This document shows, piece after piece, positions 22,819 to 35,400 of a DNA stretch of 64,000 nt; the first letter of the stretch is position 1, and every line of letters starts with the position of its first letter. A program made the position numbers and the translations under genes. The notes beneath the pieces are model-generated. The model did no database searches. It was not told where the DNA came from and was given only the letters and a program-made list of their open reading frames with translations. Source of the DNA: Photobacterium indicum (GTDB lineage: Bacteria > Pseudomonadota > Gammaproteobacteria > Enterobacterales > Vibrionaceae); contig NZ_PYOC01000002.1 in the NCBI RefSeq assembly GCF_003026215.1, positions 496,001-560,000 of the forward strand, read 5' to 3'.

Positions 22819-25800
22819 TTAGAACTTACCAACAACATTGATAAAGATACCTTCTGCGTCATAATCATCGTTATGCACAAGATCATCTTCAAAGCTCGAG
22901 AAGTTATAGCCAACCCCCACTTTCATATTGTCGTTAATATGCTTATTCACTGATACTAATGCCCCATGTTCAAGCTGGTCATTTTCCTGATCTTTTTTCC
23001 AATGGTATTCGCCAGTGACATCCCAGCTTTTCATCACGTTATAACTTGCGCTTAAACCCGTCAGGAAAATATCGTTCTTCACTGGCACATCAGCACCAGA
23101 CTCGCGCGTATAGATTTCATCTTTTTTCTTGTAGGCAACTTTGGCCCCCACATCGATATGTGCATCCACTGAGTAGATGGTTTCGCCTTCTATTATGTGG
23201 CTTTTCTCGTCTTTATAATCGACATCACGATTCATATTGTCGAAATCAACCAAGTAGGTATAGCGAGTTAAAAAGTTAAGGCGATCATTAAAAATTGGAC
23301 GGTACGCTAACCCCATATTACTTTCGATAAAGCGCTCGACCACTTCATCTGAAGTGGCATTCTCTGATTTGGAATAATTGAATTTAGCAAACAGTGTGTA
23401 TTCGTCGGTCAAATGGTGGGTATAGCGGTTGGTGGTAACGTACTGACGAATTTTCTCTTCACCATCATCAACACGGTACTCAACTTTATCTTTTAGAGTG
23501 TAGTTATCTTGATCGAAGGCGACATACAAACTTGTTGCTTTGCGCTCAACCCCCACTTCATCAGGATAATCAATGGTGCCTTGCTGAAAAGCGATTCCCG
23601 CTTCAATATCATCATCCATATCATAGTCGAAACCAAACGAATCAATCCGCCCTTTGCCATTATTTTCATCAACAAATTGGTTTTCTTGATAAACATCTAT
23701 CGTATCTGTGAGCGTCGCTTTCTGACCAAAGACAATATTGTTTTTATCATCATATTCATCTTCTACATAGCTTACGTAGGTACTGTAATCGTCCGTTACA
23801 TCGTAGTTAACTGTTGCTTCTGCTGCATCGCCTCGATCGCCACTGGTATACTCGCCAGATAAGGTCCAATCTTCCGTAATTTTAGTTTCGGCCCCCACAG
23901 TAACGCTGTCGTTCTGATCATAACTGCTGCTCTGGTTGATGGTTTTCTGGGTTTTAGCGTACACGCTGTTATCGTCATCAAAAATATACTCAACACGTGC
24001 CCCCACAAGATCGCCATCCCCCTTTTCATCTTGGTTATTCAGCTCTTCAATATGCTTTCCGGCAACTGCAACCTTGACGTGCTCTGTCACCATATATTGG
24101 GTTTCTAGCTCGATTTCGTCGGTATCAGTGGTGATATCGCCATTTTCTTCTTGTTCTTCAATATGCTTATAGCGCGCCAATACCTGCGATTTATCTCCGG
24201 CTTGTAATCGAAGTTGCGTACCGTAAGCTTCTTGTGCCAAATCGTCGGTTTGACTGGCGTATGAATACCCGGCATCTTTATTTTTGTACCAACCACGAAC
24301 GTCATTGCCTACCGCGCCAAATGTATCGGGCATAAGATCATAAAGGCTAGCAACACCAGTAATTTCAATCGAATCGCCTTCTCGCACTTTTGTACCAGAA
24401 CTCACCTCCTCGAAACTCAAACCACCATCGAAAGACACAAAGTTACTGTCTGCTTGCGTACCTTCACTATGACCAAACTCTGTTTTTAAATAGGTCCCTT
24501 CTGTCGCACGCAAGGTTAAATCGCTGGCATACATTTCATAATCTTGGTCGTCTTTTTCTTCTTGTACATACGTCGCACCAACCCCAACATTGTCGTTTAC
24601 CCAACCTTTAACCCGCCCGCCCGTTGCCATCTTATCAATAGCTTCAGACCCTTCAGGTACGTATTCGTAATCAACCGTTAGGTAATTTTCTAAATCGCCA
24701 CGAGGGCCGCTGTCAATCACGGTGCCAAAGTCATCGCCGACGATGTCGGAAAGTGGACGGGTTAAAATTAAGCGACCTTGGTATTCATCAATTTCATAAT
24801 CACGCCCTGATTGGAGATACACCTGCTTTTCTGCAATATTAGTGTCTTTATCAATAACTTTTACCGACACCTTATCGCTTCCCGGTACAACCTCACCATG
24901 GCGTAAAAAGTACAGACTACCGCCAGTACCTAAAAATTCATCATGTGAGTACAAGCTGTCAGCTTGCGATGCAAAACCAACAATATTGAGCTTATCGTCA
25001 CCAAACTTGGTGGTTTCACGGGTGCGGTAATCCCCTTTGAAGCCATACAGACTACGGTTATAACCACCCGTTTCTGTGCCCGTTACACCTGTATTGTAGT
25101 TGCCCCATAAGTAGCGTGATTTATCATATTGCACATCAAGATAAACCTTACCTTTGGTATTAACGACTTTCTGAATATTGGCATTATCGCCATAGTTACC
25201 GTAATACATTTCATCGTCATCTTCTACGATATCGAATACTGTGGTTTCATCGGCTGCAAACGGATTTTTGAACATGTCTTTTAGCGCAGCTTCTTTAGTA
25301 TCAACATGAGCAACTACGCGCAGCTTATCGCCAAACTTACCTTCACCGAAGTAGGCTAAACGACCACGGTTGTATATATCACCTTGGTATTGTTCATCAA
25401 CACCAAGTACGTCTTTATTGCCCGATACGCGATTTTTACCTAAGTATAAATCGGCTATACCTGCTTGCGAATAGTAAGTATCTGGAATACGGACAAATAG
25501 CTGATATTTCCGTTCATCACCGTTATCGTACTCAACACGTACAGGAAACATGTATGCATCTGTCGGTAAATATTGTTCAACATAGAGACGATTATCTTCA
25601 ATATCATATTCATCGTCGCCGATATAAACTTTATCGATACCTTTTAATCCAGTACCCATCAACTTCGCCATACCGGAAGATGTGGGAATGTTATGGCGCA
25701 TGAGCTTTGCTTCACCGTAGCTACGCCCATTCTTATCGTCTTCATCATCAAACTTATCGATATCAACTTCTTTCGTAGGTTTTACCATGTCGGCAACACC

Positions 25801-26316
25801 TATCGTTGATATATCCATGTTGCCATCTTTATCCCAAACTTTTAGGCGAAACAGCAACTGCTTCCCAGATTCAAATTTATAGCCAGTTTGGGTTTTACCA
25901 TCCCAGTCGATATCAAAATCATTGCTCAGTTTATCACCAGAAAGTGTCGCTAGCGGTTGAGACAAGTGGCTATCTTTACCTTGGTAAACCTCTAACTGCC
26001 ATTTTTTCACATAGTAGCTATAGTTAGTTTGAACATTAAAATTCAGGTTGCTATTTATCGCATCATTTTCAATTTCAACCTCATCACTCAGGCTAATATT
26101 TAATACGGGGTCAACCTTGGTAATATCTCGGGTCGCCCAAAGAGCACCTTCTTTCAAATAAATACGAGAGTTATCTGTTTGCTCATGAATCTCTTTTTTT
26201 ATGTCTGTTGATTCGCTGCTAATTAATTCCAAACCATCTGTTACCCCAGCTTTGGCGATAAAGGGTAAGCAGGTAATAATAAGTAATGACAGTCGACTTA
26301 ATTTAAAATTCTTCAC
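22819..26316 (-). CDS. Large predicted outer-membrane beta-barrel protein of the giant-protein cluster
   Basis: 1165 aa. Sec signal peptide (MKNFKLSRLSLLIITCLPFIAKAG). An N-terminal region (about 30-330) is beta-rich and acidic, followed by a long stretch of amphipathic alternating strands ending in Phe (NVVGKF), the C-terminal signature of BAM-inserted barrels. A motif around residues 505-540 (LQSGRDYEIDEYQGRLILTRPL) resembles a segment seen in giant DUF11/OmpA proteins of other proteobacteria. From about residue 570 onward the sequence reads like strands with short turns (GVGATYVQEEKDD, VKVAVAGKHIEEL, WTLSGEYTSGDRGD). No TonB box or plug was recognised. Likely the outer-membrane partner or exporter of the 3405-aa protein encoded just upstream. 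Function inferred. Confidence 0.72.
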   Translation of the reverse strand: MKNFKLSRLSLLIITCLPFIAKAGVTDGLELISSESTDIKKEIHEQTDNSRIYLKEGALWATRDITKVDPVLNISLSDEVEIENDAINSNLNFNVQTNYSYYVKKWQLEVYQGKDSHLSQPLATLSGDKLSNDFDIDWDGKTQTGYKFESGKQLLFRLKVWDKDGNMDISTIGVADMVKPTKEVDIDKFDDEDDKNGRSYGEAKLMRHNIPTSSGMAKLMGTGLKGIDKVYIGDDEYDIEDNRLYVEQYLPTDAYMFPVRVEYDNGDERKYQLFVRIPDTYYSQAGIADLYLGKNRVSGNKDVLGVDEQYQGDIYNRGRLAYFGEGKFGDKLRVVAHVDTKEAALKDMFKNPFAADETTVFDIVEDDDEMYYGNYGDNANIQKVVNTKGKVYLDVQYDKSRYLWGNYNTGVTGTETGGYNRSLYGFKGDYRTRETTKFGDDKLNIVGFASQADSLYSHDEFLGTGGSLYFLRHGEVVPGSDKVSVKVIDKDTNIAEKQVYLQSGRDYEIDEYQGRLILTRPLSDIVGDDFGTVIDSGPRGDLENYLTVDYEYVPEGSEAIDKMATGGRVKGWVNDNVGVGATYVQEEKDDQDYEMYASDLTLRATEGTYLKTEFGHSEGTQADSNFVSFDGGLSFEEVSSGTKVREGDSIEITGVASLYDLMPDTFGAVGNDVRGWYKNKDAGYSYASQTDDLAQEAYGTQLRLQAGDKSQVLARYKHIEEQEENGDITTDTDEIELETQYMVTEHVKVAVAGKHIEELNNQDEKGDGDLVGARVEYIFDDDNSVYAKTQKTINQSSSYDQNDSVTVGAETKITEDWTLSGEYTSGDRGDAAEATVNYDVTDDYSTYVSYVEDEYDDKNNIVFGQKATLTDTIDVYQENQFVDENNGKGRIDSFGFDYDMDDDIEAGIAFQQGTIDYPDEVGVERKATSLYVAFDQDNYTLKDKVEYRVDDGEEKIRQYVTTNRYTHHLTDEYTLFAKFNYSKSENATSDEVVERFIESNMGLAYRPIFNDRLNFLTRYTYLVDFDNMNRDVDYKDEKSHIIEGETIYSVDAHIDVGAKVAYKKKDEIYTRESGADVPVKNDIFLTGLSASYNVMKSWDVTGEYHWKKDQENDQLEHGALVSVNKHINDNMKVGVGYNFSSFEDDLVHNDDYDAEGIFINVVGKF

Positions 26317-26360
26317 TCTTTAACCTTTTAAAAATGCTGTTACAGAAAACCAAAACGAAA

Positions 26361-26395
26361 AAACCTAGGGCTGATGAATTTTCATCAGCCCTTTT
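26361..26395 (-). terminator. Terminator-like hairpin between the giant gene and the barrel gene
   Basis: 11-bp perfect stem (GGGCTGATGAA / TTCATCAGCCC). On the minus strand it is followed after 4 nt by a run of seven T; on the plus strand by CCTTTTCCTTT. It lies in the 98-bp gap of an otherwise tight gene cluster, so it may reduce read-through from the 10-kb first gene, or protect its mRNA. Confidence 0.75.
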
Positions 26396-26414
26396 CCTTT
26401 GTAATTACTCTTTA

Positions 26415-29400
26415 TTAGGAACTTATCGGCTTCTTCTTTTGGCTATTACCTGCACTGGTTTTGGCTTGAACGCTAAAGTTAAATTTCGCTAACGCATGGG
26501 GGGTAATACGTTTTACTTTAGGGTTCTCACTGATCACCTTCATCCCCGTTGGCAACGAGTCAGAATCTAACTTCACTAGGAAGTTACGCCCTTTCTTATC
26601 TGTAACCCATTGGTCGGGAACGTGGTAGCGACCGTATTCATCGGTTTCTATCTTGATACCCTCTGTCGTTATCAAGCGAGCACCAGGAATACCATCTTCA
26701 TAGACACCTAAATTTTCGATGATGATTTCCCATAAATAACCATCGGGTGCTTTATAAAGATTACGGGTCACATTCAGCTCTTCAGCAGATAACTCTTCTT
26801 TAACATCACCTTCTAGGTGGCGTTGAATTTGACCTTGCGCATCAAATGTTATTGTTGTGCCATTATCCGTTTCTATCACCAGTGAAAATGGCGTCATCGT
26901 GCGTGTCTTGAATTGGATATATGCCTTATTTGACTGCTTCAACGTGCGGTTTTTAGATTGACCATATAACTCATCAATATGAATACCGTCTATTGCTGGC
27001 ACCGTATTTTCGTCATCAACCACCACAGTGTGGCCATTAACCTCGAGGGTGGTTGAACCCGCTATATAGTCTTGTGGTTTAACCGTTGTAGTTAGCTCAA
27101 TATCATCAGCCGTTGCATCGGCTTGGAATCCATCACCATTGAGATCTTCAAACACCTTACCGATTATCGATGCGGTATCGAATAGTTTATCCGCTTCAAT
27201 TTCCACCGTTGCCGAGCCGGTGTTCGATACATTGCTATTATCAACTTTCGCTACCGCGGTATTAACATACTTACCAAACGTCACCCCTATACTTACCCGC
27301 ATCAAGTAGCGAATACGTAATTTTTCGTAAGGGTCAAAATCCACTTGAGGGAATTGCAAACTGCCTGATAGCGTAGGTTCTGCTGACACAACCACATCGT
27401 CAGAAGTTTCAAATTCACCATCAGCACCGCTTATCACCATCTCGGTAGAATCTGGCACATATTGAAAACCTGCAGGGAATCGGTCATCAACAACAACATT
27501 GTTAAAGTAAGATTCATTGTTGTTATCAACAATGATTTCATACTCAACAACATCACCCACTTGCGCGTCAGTCTTTGTCGCGCGCTTAGTAAGATCTAAC
27601 TCTCCTGTATTATCGGGGATCTTTTTAATATGTGTGGTTGCCTCATCTTGAGTAACCTTGCCATTTTCTTCCGTGGCTTTGAATATATTGGTAATGTCAT
27701 CATCCAAATGCTTATTGATCGTTGCAACAATCATCATCTCTATATTGTTGCGACCATTCGACTTCATATTTTTGATCACATTGAGGTTATTCTTATTATT
27801 TTGGTCACCTTTAATTGTAAAGTGATCGATTAATCGCCCTTCTTCAAACTCACGACCGGTGATCACCCAATCTGTAAATACATCAATACCTTTGGTGTTT
27901 TGAAGACCCGCAATATCGTCAAACAATGCTACGTTGGGTGCATTGCCACCACCGGTATTATTAACCGACAATTGATACTGTACCGTTTTGTCATCATCGG
28001 TATAAGAATCCTTCTCCACCGTTTTCACCACATTCAGCTTTGAGCCAACAGGCGGTATTTGTAAAACTTCTAATTTGCCTGACGTACCTACCTCAATCTG
28101 TTTGGCTAGCTGCCTAGCAGCCCCCGTACCCGGTATATTGATGGTCGAATCTAAAAAGAAAGTTCGCAAATCAATGGGCGTTAACATGTCTTGATTAACG
28201 GTGGCTACGATGGTGTATTCAACTTTGCCATGAGGCGCGATATTGATTGATGTTGCTATATCACTATCATCGGTAAACGTACCTGACGTGGTATCAACTC
28301 CATCGGTTACGGCTTTAATGGTCCAGCGATCAAACGCATTGTCCTCATGGCCATCAATATAGGTACCCGATGCCTTATTAAACTGCGTAAGCAAATACAC
28401 GTTTTTAGCAATGCCATCACTATCATTCGCCAATGTTAAGTGGTATTCGATGGTGTTGCCTGGCACGTACTCCTCTTCAACGGCTGTTAATGTGCCTTTC
28501 ACTTTTGCAGCTACCGTCGGCACCCAGTTACTTTTCACATCATCCCCATTAAGCTGGGCAATGTTTTGAATATCACTGGTTGCATGCTCATTGACTGTGC
28601 CTGTTACATCAAACGTAACGGTAGACTTAGGTGCGATATCCACTTTATAGCTGGTCTCGGAACCTTTAACAGTTAATGAGCCTGCTGGTACAACTGTCGG
28701 CGTAAAGCTGATAGTACCCGGAATGAAAGCTGGTCCAGTCGTACCGTCAATGTACTTCACTTGAACCGTAGACATATCATCGACGACAATCATATCGTCA
28801 ATGTAATTTGACGAGGTATTTGCAATCGTCAGTACGAAGCTTAATGGCTGATTAGGTGTATATTTTTCTTCAACACTGACTTTACTCACACGCGTTGAGG
28901 TCGGTGCAGGCTCGACAACTGCATCATCTTCTTGAGAAGCACCGTCAGCATCGGTGATAACCGCTGTATTTGTGATGGTGCTAATCGCATGGTCTTGAAC
29001 TTTCGCCGTTACAGTGAAGGTCACCGTATCTTCTGGCGCAATATCCATCACCGCATCAATATCACTATTGTTGGCAGGATGATAAATCTTGCGGGTATTT
29101 GCCATCACGACAGTTTTACTATCACTGGCTTTGTACTCGACTTTCCAGTCGGTAAATGCAGGTTCAGACATGCCCAAATTAGTATCAACAACTATGTTGG
29201 ATATCTCATCGGTTAGCGCAATATTATTGGCAAAAGATTGCGATTTGTTATGTACATCAATGTGGTAAACAACCTTGCCACCATCGGTATAAGTTTTACT
29301 TTCTGAGGTCTTGGTAATTTCAACTTCTGACTTTGCAGCAGGCGTTACTACACTTGCATCTTGCCCGCTGGCTGACGCGTTATTGGTAATGTCGCCAATA

Positions 29401-32400
29401 ACGTTATCTGCAACCTTGGCTTTAATCACAAAGATGACTGATTCATTCGGCGCAATATCTGCCTTCACCGTTTCGTCAGTGGTTTTTGCCACAATACTGT
29501 TGATGACGACTGGATCTTCAAAAATAATCGAACTGACATCAAAGGCATTGCCTATTGCAGGCACAGATGCTGATCCCCCTGCAATTTCTGCCTGGATCTT
29601 TGATACTTCGTCCCTTATTGCAATGTCATTTGCCCAGCTGCCAGAGATATTGCTAACCGTGACCGTATACGTTAGTTCCTGCCCTGGTACATATTCAGCA
29701 GCATCAACTTTTTTCGTAATTTCAAGCGTTGATTCTTTAGGAGTAATGACCACCTCTTCAGAGGCAATATCATTAGCGAACGCGGTATTGGGAATATCGC
29801 CGACAACATCGGCAGCCACTGTTGCTTCAAAGGTAACTGTCGCTTTACTTGCGGGACCAATATCTACCATTGCCGATACGCTGCCATCTGGATTGGCAAA
29901 GACAAACCCCTCGCCGTCGACTACGCCTGAAATCACTTTTAAGGAACTGATATCAAATGCTGGCCCTGTTTTTCCCCCCGCAACTTCTACATTAATCGCA
30001 GCTATATCATCGGTAATTTTCACATCATTCGCCCAAGCATCCGTCGTATTCTCAACAACTAAGCTATAGGTCATGACTTGACCCGGAATAAACGTGGGCT
30101 CATCGACACTTTTTATGATGGTGAAAATGGCTGTTTTCGGGGTAATAACGACTTCTGCCGATTTATCGTTGGCATTCGCAATATTACTGATCTCACCGAC
30201 TACATTTGAAGCCACATTCGCTTTGATTGTAAATACCACATTGCTATTTGGTGCTATATCAGCGGTGGCATTCTCACCAGTACCATCAACAAAGCTCGCC
30301 CCTTTCGCAATATCGACAGTGATAGTCGCGGCATCAAATGCTGGTCCCGTTATTGCGCTGCCTGCCGTTGAGTCATGTGCGATTTCAGCTTCAATTTTTG
30401 AGACCTCATCACTAATCGCAACATCGTTAGCCCAGCTATTCGTCGGGTTAGACACTGTCACGGTATAAGTAATCAATTGACCAGGTACAAACTCTTTTGT
30501 ATCTGCTGTTTTAGTTACCTCGATATCAAAAGGTGCAGGCTGGATAATAACGGTTTCTGAAGGAATATCATCGGCTGTCGCGGTGTTCGAAATCTCACCG
30601 ATAACATTGTCAGACACAATCGCTGCAATCGTAAACGTAATGGTATCGCCCGGCTTTATATCTGCGATCGCTGAAATAGAACCATCAGGATTAGCCGATA
30701 CGTAACTCTCACTTTGCTTAACAGATAACGATGATGAACTAAAGGCTGGTCCAATATTCGATGTAGACGAACTGCCCGCTATTTCAGCTGTAATTGCACT
30801 AATTGGATCTTTTATTACAACATCGTTCAGCCATGTATCACCGGTATTGGTGACTGTAACGGTATAATTAACAGTCTGCCCCGGAATAAACGTATCTGTA
30901 TCAACCGCTTTATGAATTTCTAGCGAAGATGCCTGTGGCGTAATAGGATCGGTTGTATCATTTTGGCTATCGATAATCGCAGTATTCGCATCAATAGTGC
31001 CTAACGCATTGTCTTTTATTTGGGCTTTTATGGTGAAAGTGATCCCTTCTTTTGGTGCAATATCAGCTTCAAGATCCAAGTTACCTGTTGGTGAATAATT
31101 CGGTAAATAGGTATCTTTTTCGAGATCGGAACCTCGGCTAATTACATGGGATACAACCCAAGAAGAGAACGCGGTTTCTGTCTTATCACCAGCAAGTTCA
31201 ACCATGATTTTGCTTATTTCATCTTTCATGGTGATATCATTCGCCCAACCGTCAGATTGGTTATCGACTGTTATTTGGTATTCAACCTCATCACCCGGTA
31301 AATAATGGGTGTCCTTTGAATATGTCGCCCCGCCTACTGATACAATCGTTTTATGATGTTCCACTTGCTTAGGCTGCGGGTCCAATACCGCAGTGGCAGA
31401 TAAACTGCGATTACTATTATCTCGTGATAATCCTGCTGCTGCTTTCAAATGAGCAGTATTAGTAATTTGACCCAACGCAGTGTCGCGAATAGTCGCTTTT
31501 ACCGTAAATTCAATGTAGCCAAGTGGTGCAATATCGATATCGGTATCAATATCGACATTATTCCCCCCCGTAAAACCGCCTACATTAGTAATACCGCTTG
31601 ATTGATCAACAGATACATTCCATAACACGAACGGATTAGCCGTTGGATTCTCTTTACCAGTACCAGACAGTTCAGCAATATCGGTGGTGATTGACGACAG
31701 AATATCGGAGAGGTGTTGATTGTAGATAGTACCCTGCTTGGTATTTTCAAGGCGGATCTTATACACAACATCTTGGCTTGGTAGATATTGAGAAATAGCC
31801 TTGCCTGCTGAGTCAAACACTGCTTTTTTTAGAGTGACTTTCGCTGGCAGCATTGTTGAAACAGGAGAGGCCTTTTCTAACCCATAAACATCAACGGTAT
31901 TGCTAAAGTCACCCACCGCTTTATCACTGATTTGGGCTTTGATAATGTAATCGACAAACCCATCGTGACCAAGATCGGCAAGAGTATCGATATCATGGTT
32001 ATCGCTGGTTGAGCCAGCATTAGACACACCACCAGAATCTTTTTCTGTCGTTATCTCCCAACTAGTAAATACTTGTCCTATCGAATTATCAAAGTACTTC
32101 GTTTTAATGCTTTCTATGGCGTCTTTCACCGGAATATCAGCAATATTACTGCTACTGTTATTTTGGATATGAATGCGATATTCAACGCCGCCACCCGGCA
32201 TGTATCCATTGTTGTTTGGCAGCTTATCGCCATCGACATCGTAATACGCAACAATCTCTTTGCTGACATCGTACTGGCGGGTTTCAGGGCGAGTCGTCAC
32301 ACTGGTCGTATTGCCATTCACATTTAGGACATTCAGAATGTCGCCAGCAGCTGTTTCAGCAACTTTCGCTATTACGTGATAAACGAATTTACCCCCGAGC

Positions 32401-35400
32401 GGGATATCTGCCATTGTATTAAGATCGGTGTTATCGGTATAACTTCCTGGTGAAGCGAACGATTTGAAATCACCAGAATATACTGGTTTTATGGTCCATT
32501 CAGTGAATGCTTTAATTAAGTTGTTATTAACATCTGTCACTTCCACAGATGAAATAGCATCTTCAATATTCACATCCTGTGCATGCGCCTTGCCCGTATT
32601 CTCGACGGTCAGTAAATACTCAAGTGTTTTGCCCGGTGCATAGTTCGCTTCAACTGTTTCTTTCTTATATTCAATCTGTGCTGCATAGGGCTTCACAATT
32701 AAACCATCATTATTGATCTCGCCAATGGCATCATCACGTATCGTACCTGTAATGGTATAAACCACCTTATCGTGCGGCGCGACATCGATAATAGTATTTA
32801 AATCGGTATTGGCTTTTACAACACCATCCAATGTTCCATCTGTCGAGCCACCATCTTTAGGAATGGCATCGTCTATTGCAACATCAACAGTAAACAGTGG
32901 GTGGGTAGGATCATCGTAGGTGGCAAAAGGGTTGCCTTCACCGCCGTTTAACAACGTAACACTTAATTTGCTGATCTCATCTTGAATAGCAACGTTATTA
33001 AAGTAGCCTAATGAAGATGAAGCAGTGATGGTATACGTGACTTTATCACCGGGTTTATACATCGCGGGGGACACTTTACGAACAACGGCCCCACCAGATT
33101 CCGCACGGTGGTTTTGCACTTTTGCAAACGCTTCATACGTGTGCTCTTTCCCATTACGATCTATCGAAACAACATTCAGATACGCAATGTTTTCAAGGGT
33201 ATCTTCGATAACGTTATCTTTCACAATCGCGCTTATGTAATAAACGGCTTCAGCTCCCGGCTGTAGCGTTATGTGATCATTAAGATCGGTCGTACTACCC
33301 GGCGGTATGATTTGTTCGCTAGCTGACCCTATCGTTCGTTCTACTCCCCAACTTTCGAACGCTGTATCTTCATTAGCATCGGCTTTATGACCGTCTTTAT
33401 CATTCGCGGTTTTAACCCCTATTTTTGATAACTCGTCAATAACGGATACATCATTCATTACATCGTTGGAATGATTCGTTACCGACACGACATACATATG
33501 TTTCTGACCAGGGTGGTAATACACTTGCTCAGAGTACTTATCGATACTGACACTGATATCTTTATCTTGTTTGTCGATATCTGCTGACTCATCAAACTCA
33601 CGATTGTTTTGATTGTCATACACTTTTACAGTGTTGGTGATTTTTCCACGATCGGGAGAGCCATCGACGACAATACCCGTTACCTGAAAAGTAATTGCAG
33701 AGTCGGGGGCTATATCGACCTCGGTCTTAATATTTTTCGTGGTTTTAGCTGAGTTGTACTCTTCATCAACACGCGTACCTACGCCTGTTTTTTCATAATC
33801 TATCGTCCATTCATTAAATAGTCCCAAAGAGGCAATATCATCAAACACAGTAGTATCATTGGCATAACCATCACCAATATTTTCAACCACAATGGTGTAA
33901 GTGACCTTTTCACCCACAGCGTAATAAGGCTGGCTCACGTCTTTGGTAACACGTAAATTAGGCTTTTTAGGCTGACTAATCGCATTACCAGTCACATCAT
34001 CAGTCACATCACCAGTCACTAGCATGGCATTAACTGAGTTTGAAAACGGGCCCCAAATAATATGATCTTGCGTACGCTCTTTTAATTGGCCGACTACGGT
34101 ATAAATGATTTTCCCGCTGGGAGGAATATCCGCGTAAACATTAAGATTCTTATCCTTAACTGAACCACTAATGCCAGAGTCGGCTTCATCACCTTCGGCA
34201 ACCGCAGTAATTTTCCATGATTCAAACGGATTTTCGGCAGGACCAAATTCTAAAAGATCAGCGCGAATGCCTTCAATGTCATCAAAAACATGCACGCCTT
34301 TAGCAAAACCTGCATAGTCGCCATTCTTGACTTCAATCGTGTAGGTAAAGGTATTTTCAGAATCACTGTACGTACCGTGATCAACATTTTTGCTAATGGA
34401 AATATCATGGATATACGGCGTAGAGCCAACTTCTGAATTGCCCCCATCACCAGCCGTCACTTTGTTGCGGATTTCATCGTTTACTTTCACATTCGTTTTA
34501 GCTGTAACGGTATATGTGACAGTATCACCAGGATAAATAGTGGCATGGGTGTGAATATCAACGTTATCATTAATGGAACCGTCTAAGTCAGGCTTAGTCG
34601 GATTGGTTGCTGCGCCTGAAGTATTCGTCGCAGAGGCAACTACCGTCCAGCTATCAAACGCCTTAATATCAACATCATCAACGCTACCTGCCATTACATC
34701 CGAAATAGCGTCATCAACAGGTACATTAATCACATACCCTTGCGCTGGGTTTTCAATAGTGATGGTGTAGGTAAGGTTATCGCCGGGAATAAATTGAGTT
34801 TTATCGACTGTTTTCTTTACTTGAATTTTGCCTTTTGGCATTTCAAGCCCTGAACCGCTCTCATCAATAGCATCACACCCGGGGGTATCACGAATATGAC
34901 CCACGCTATTTTCAGTTACCAATGCTTCAATGTGGTAAACCACTTTACCATTGGGCGCTAAGTCAGCCACAAATTCAAAATCGCCACTTTGTTGGCTAGT
35001 TTTATTCGCAACCAAACCAGCGTCAGTACCCTCGCCAATTTCTTCAACACTCTTCACTTTCCAGCCAGAAAACGCATCCGATGTTGAACCGTCAGCTTGC
35101 TCTGTTTGCACACAGGTTGTGAGGTTATCCACCATGGTGACATTGTTAGCAAATTTATCGCTGTCATCATTTTCAACTGTGATGTCATAAGGCACCCACT
35201 GACCGGGAGAGTATTGGGTTGCCGTGGACTTTTTGCTTGCTGATGCAGTATCTAATACGTCTAGGTTAGTCGAAGTGGCAACATCAGAAGTGGCGACTTG
35301 AGCACCCGCACTATCATTGATTTGGGCACTATTATCTATTGGAGAAATCGATACCGATTTTGTTACCGCTTTAATGGTGTATTTAACCGATTCATTTGGT

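Noticed and set aside
29311..30069. 252-codon plus-strand open frame (and several 60-125-codon ones) inside the giant gene
   Set aside because: Antisense to the DUF11-like array; its Ser/Thr/Ala/Val-rich product simply mirrors the repeat on the other strand, and it has no ribosome-binding site.
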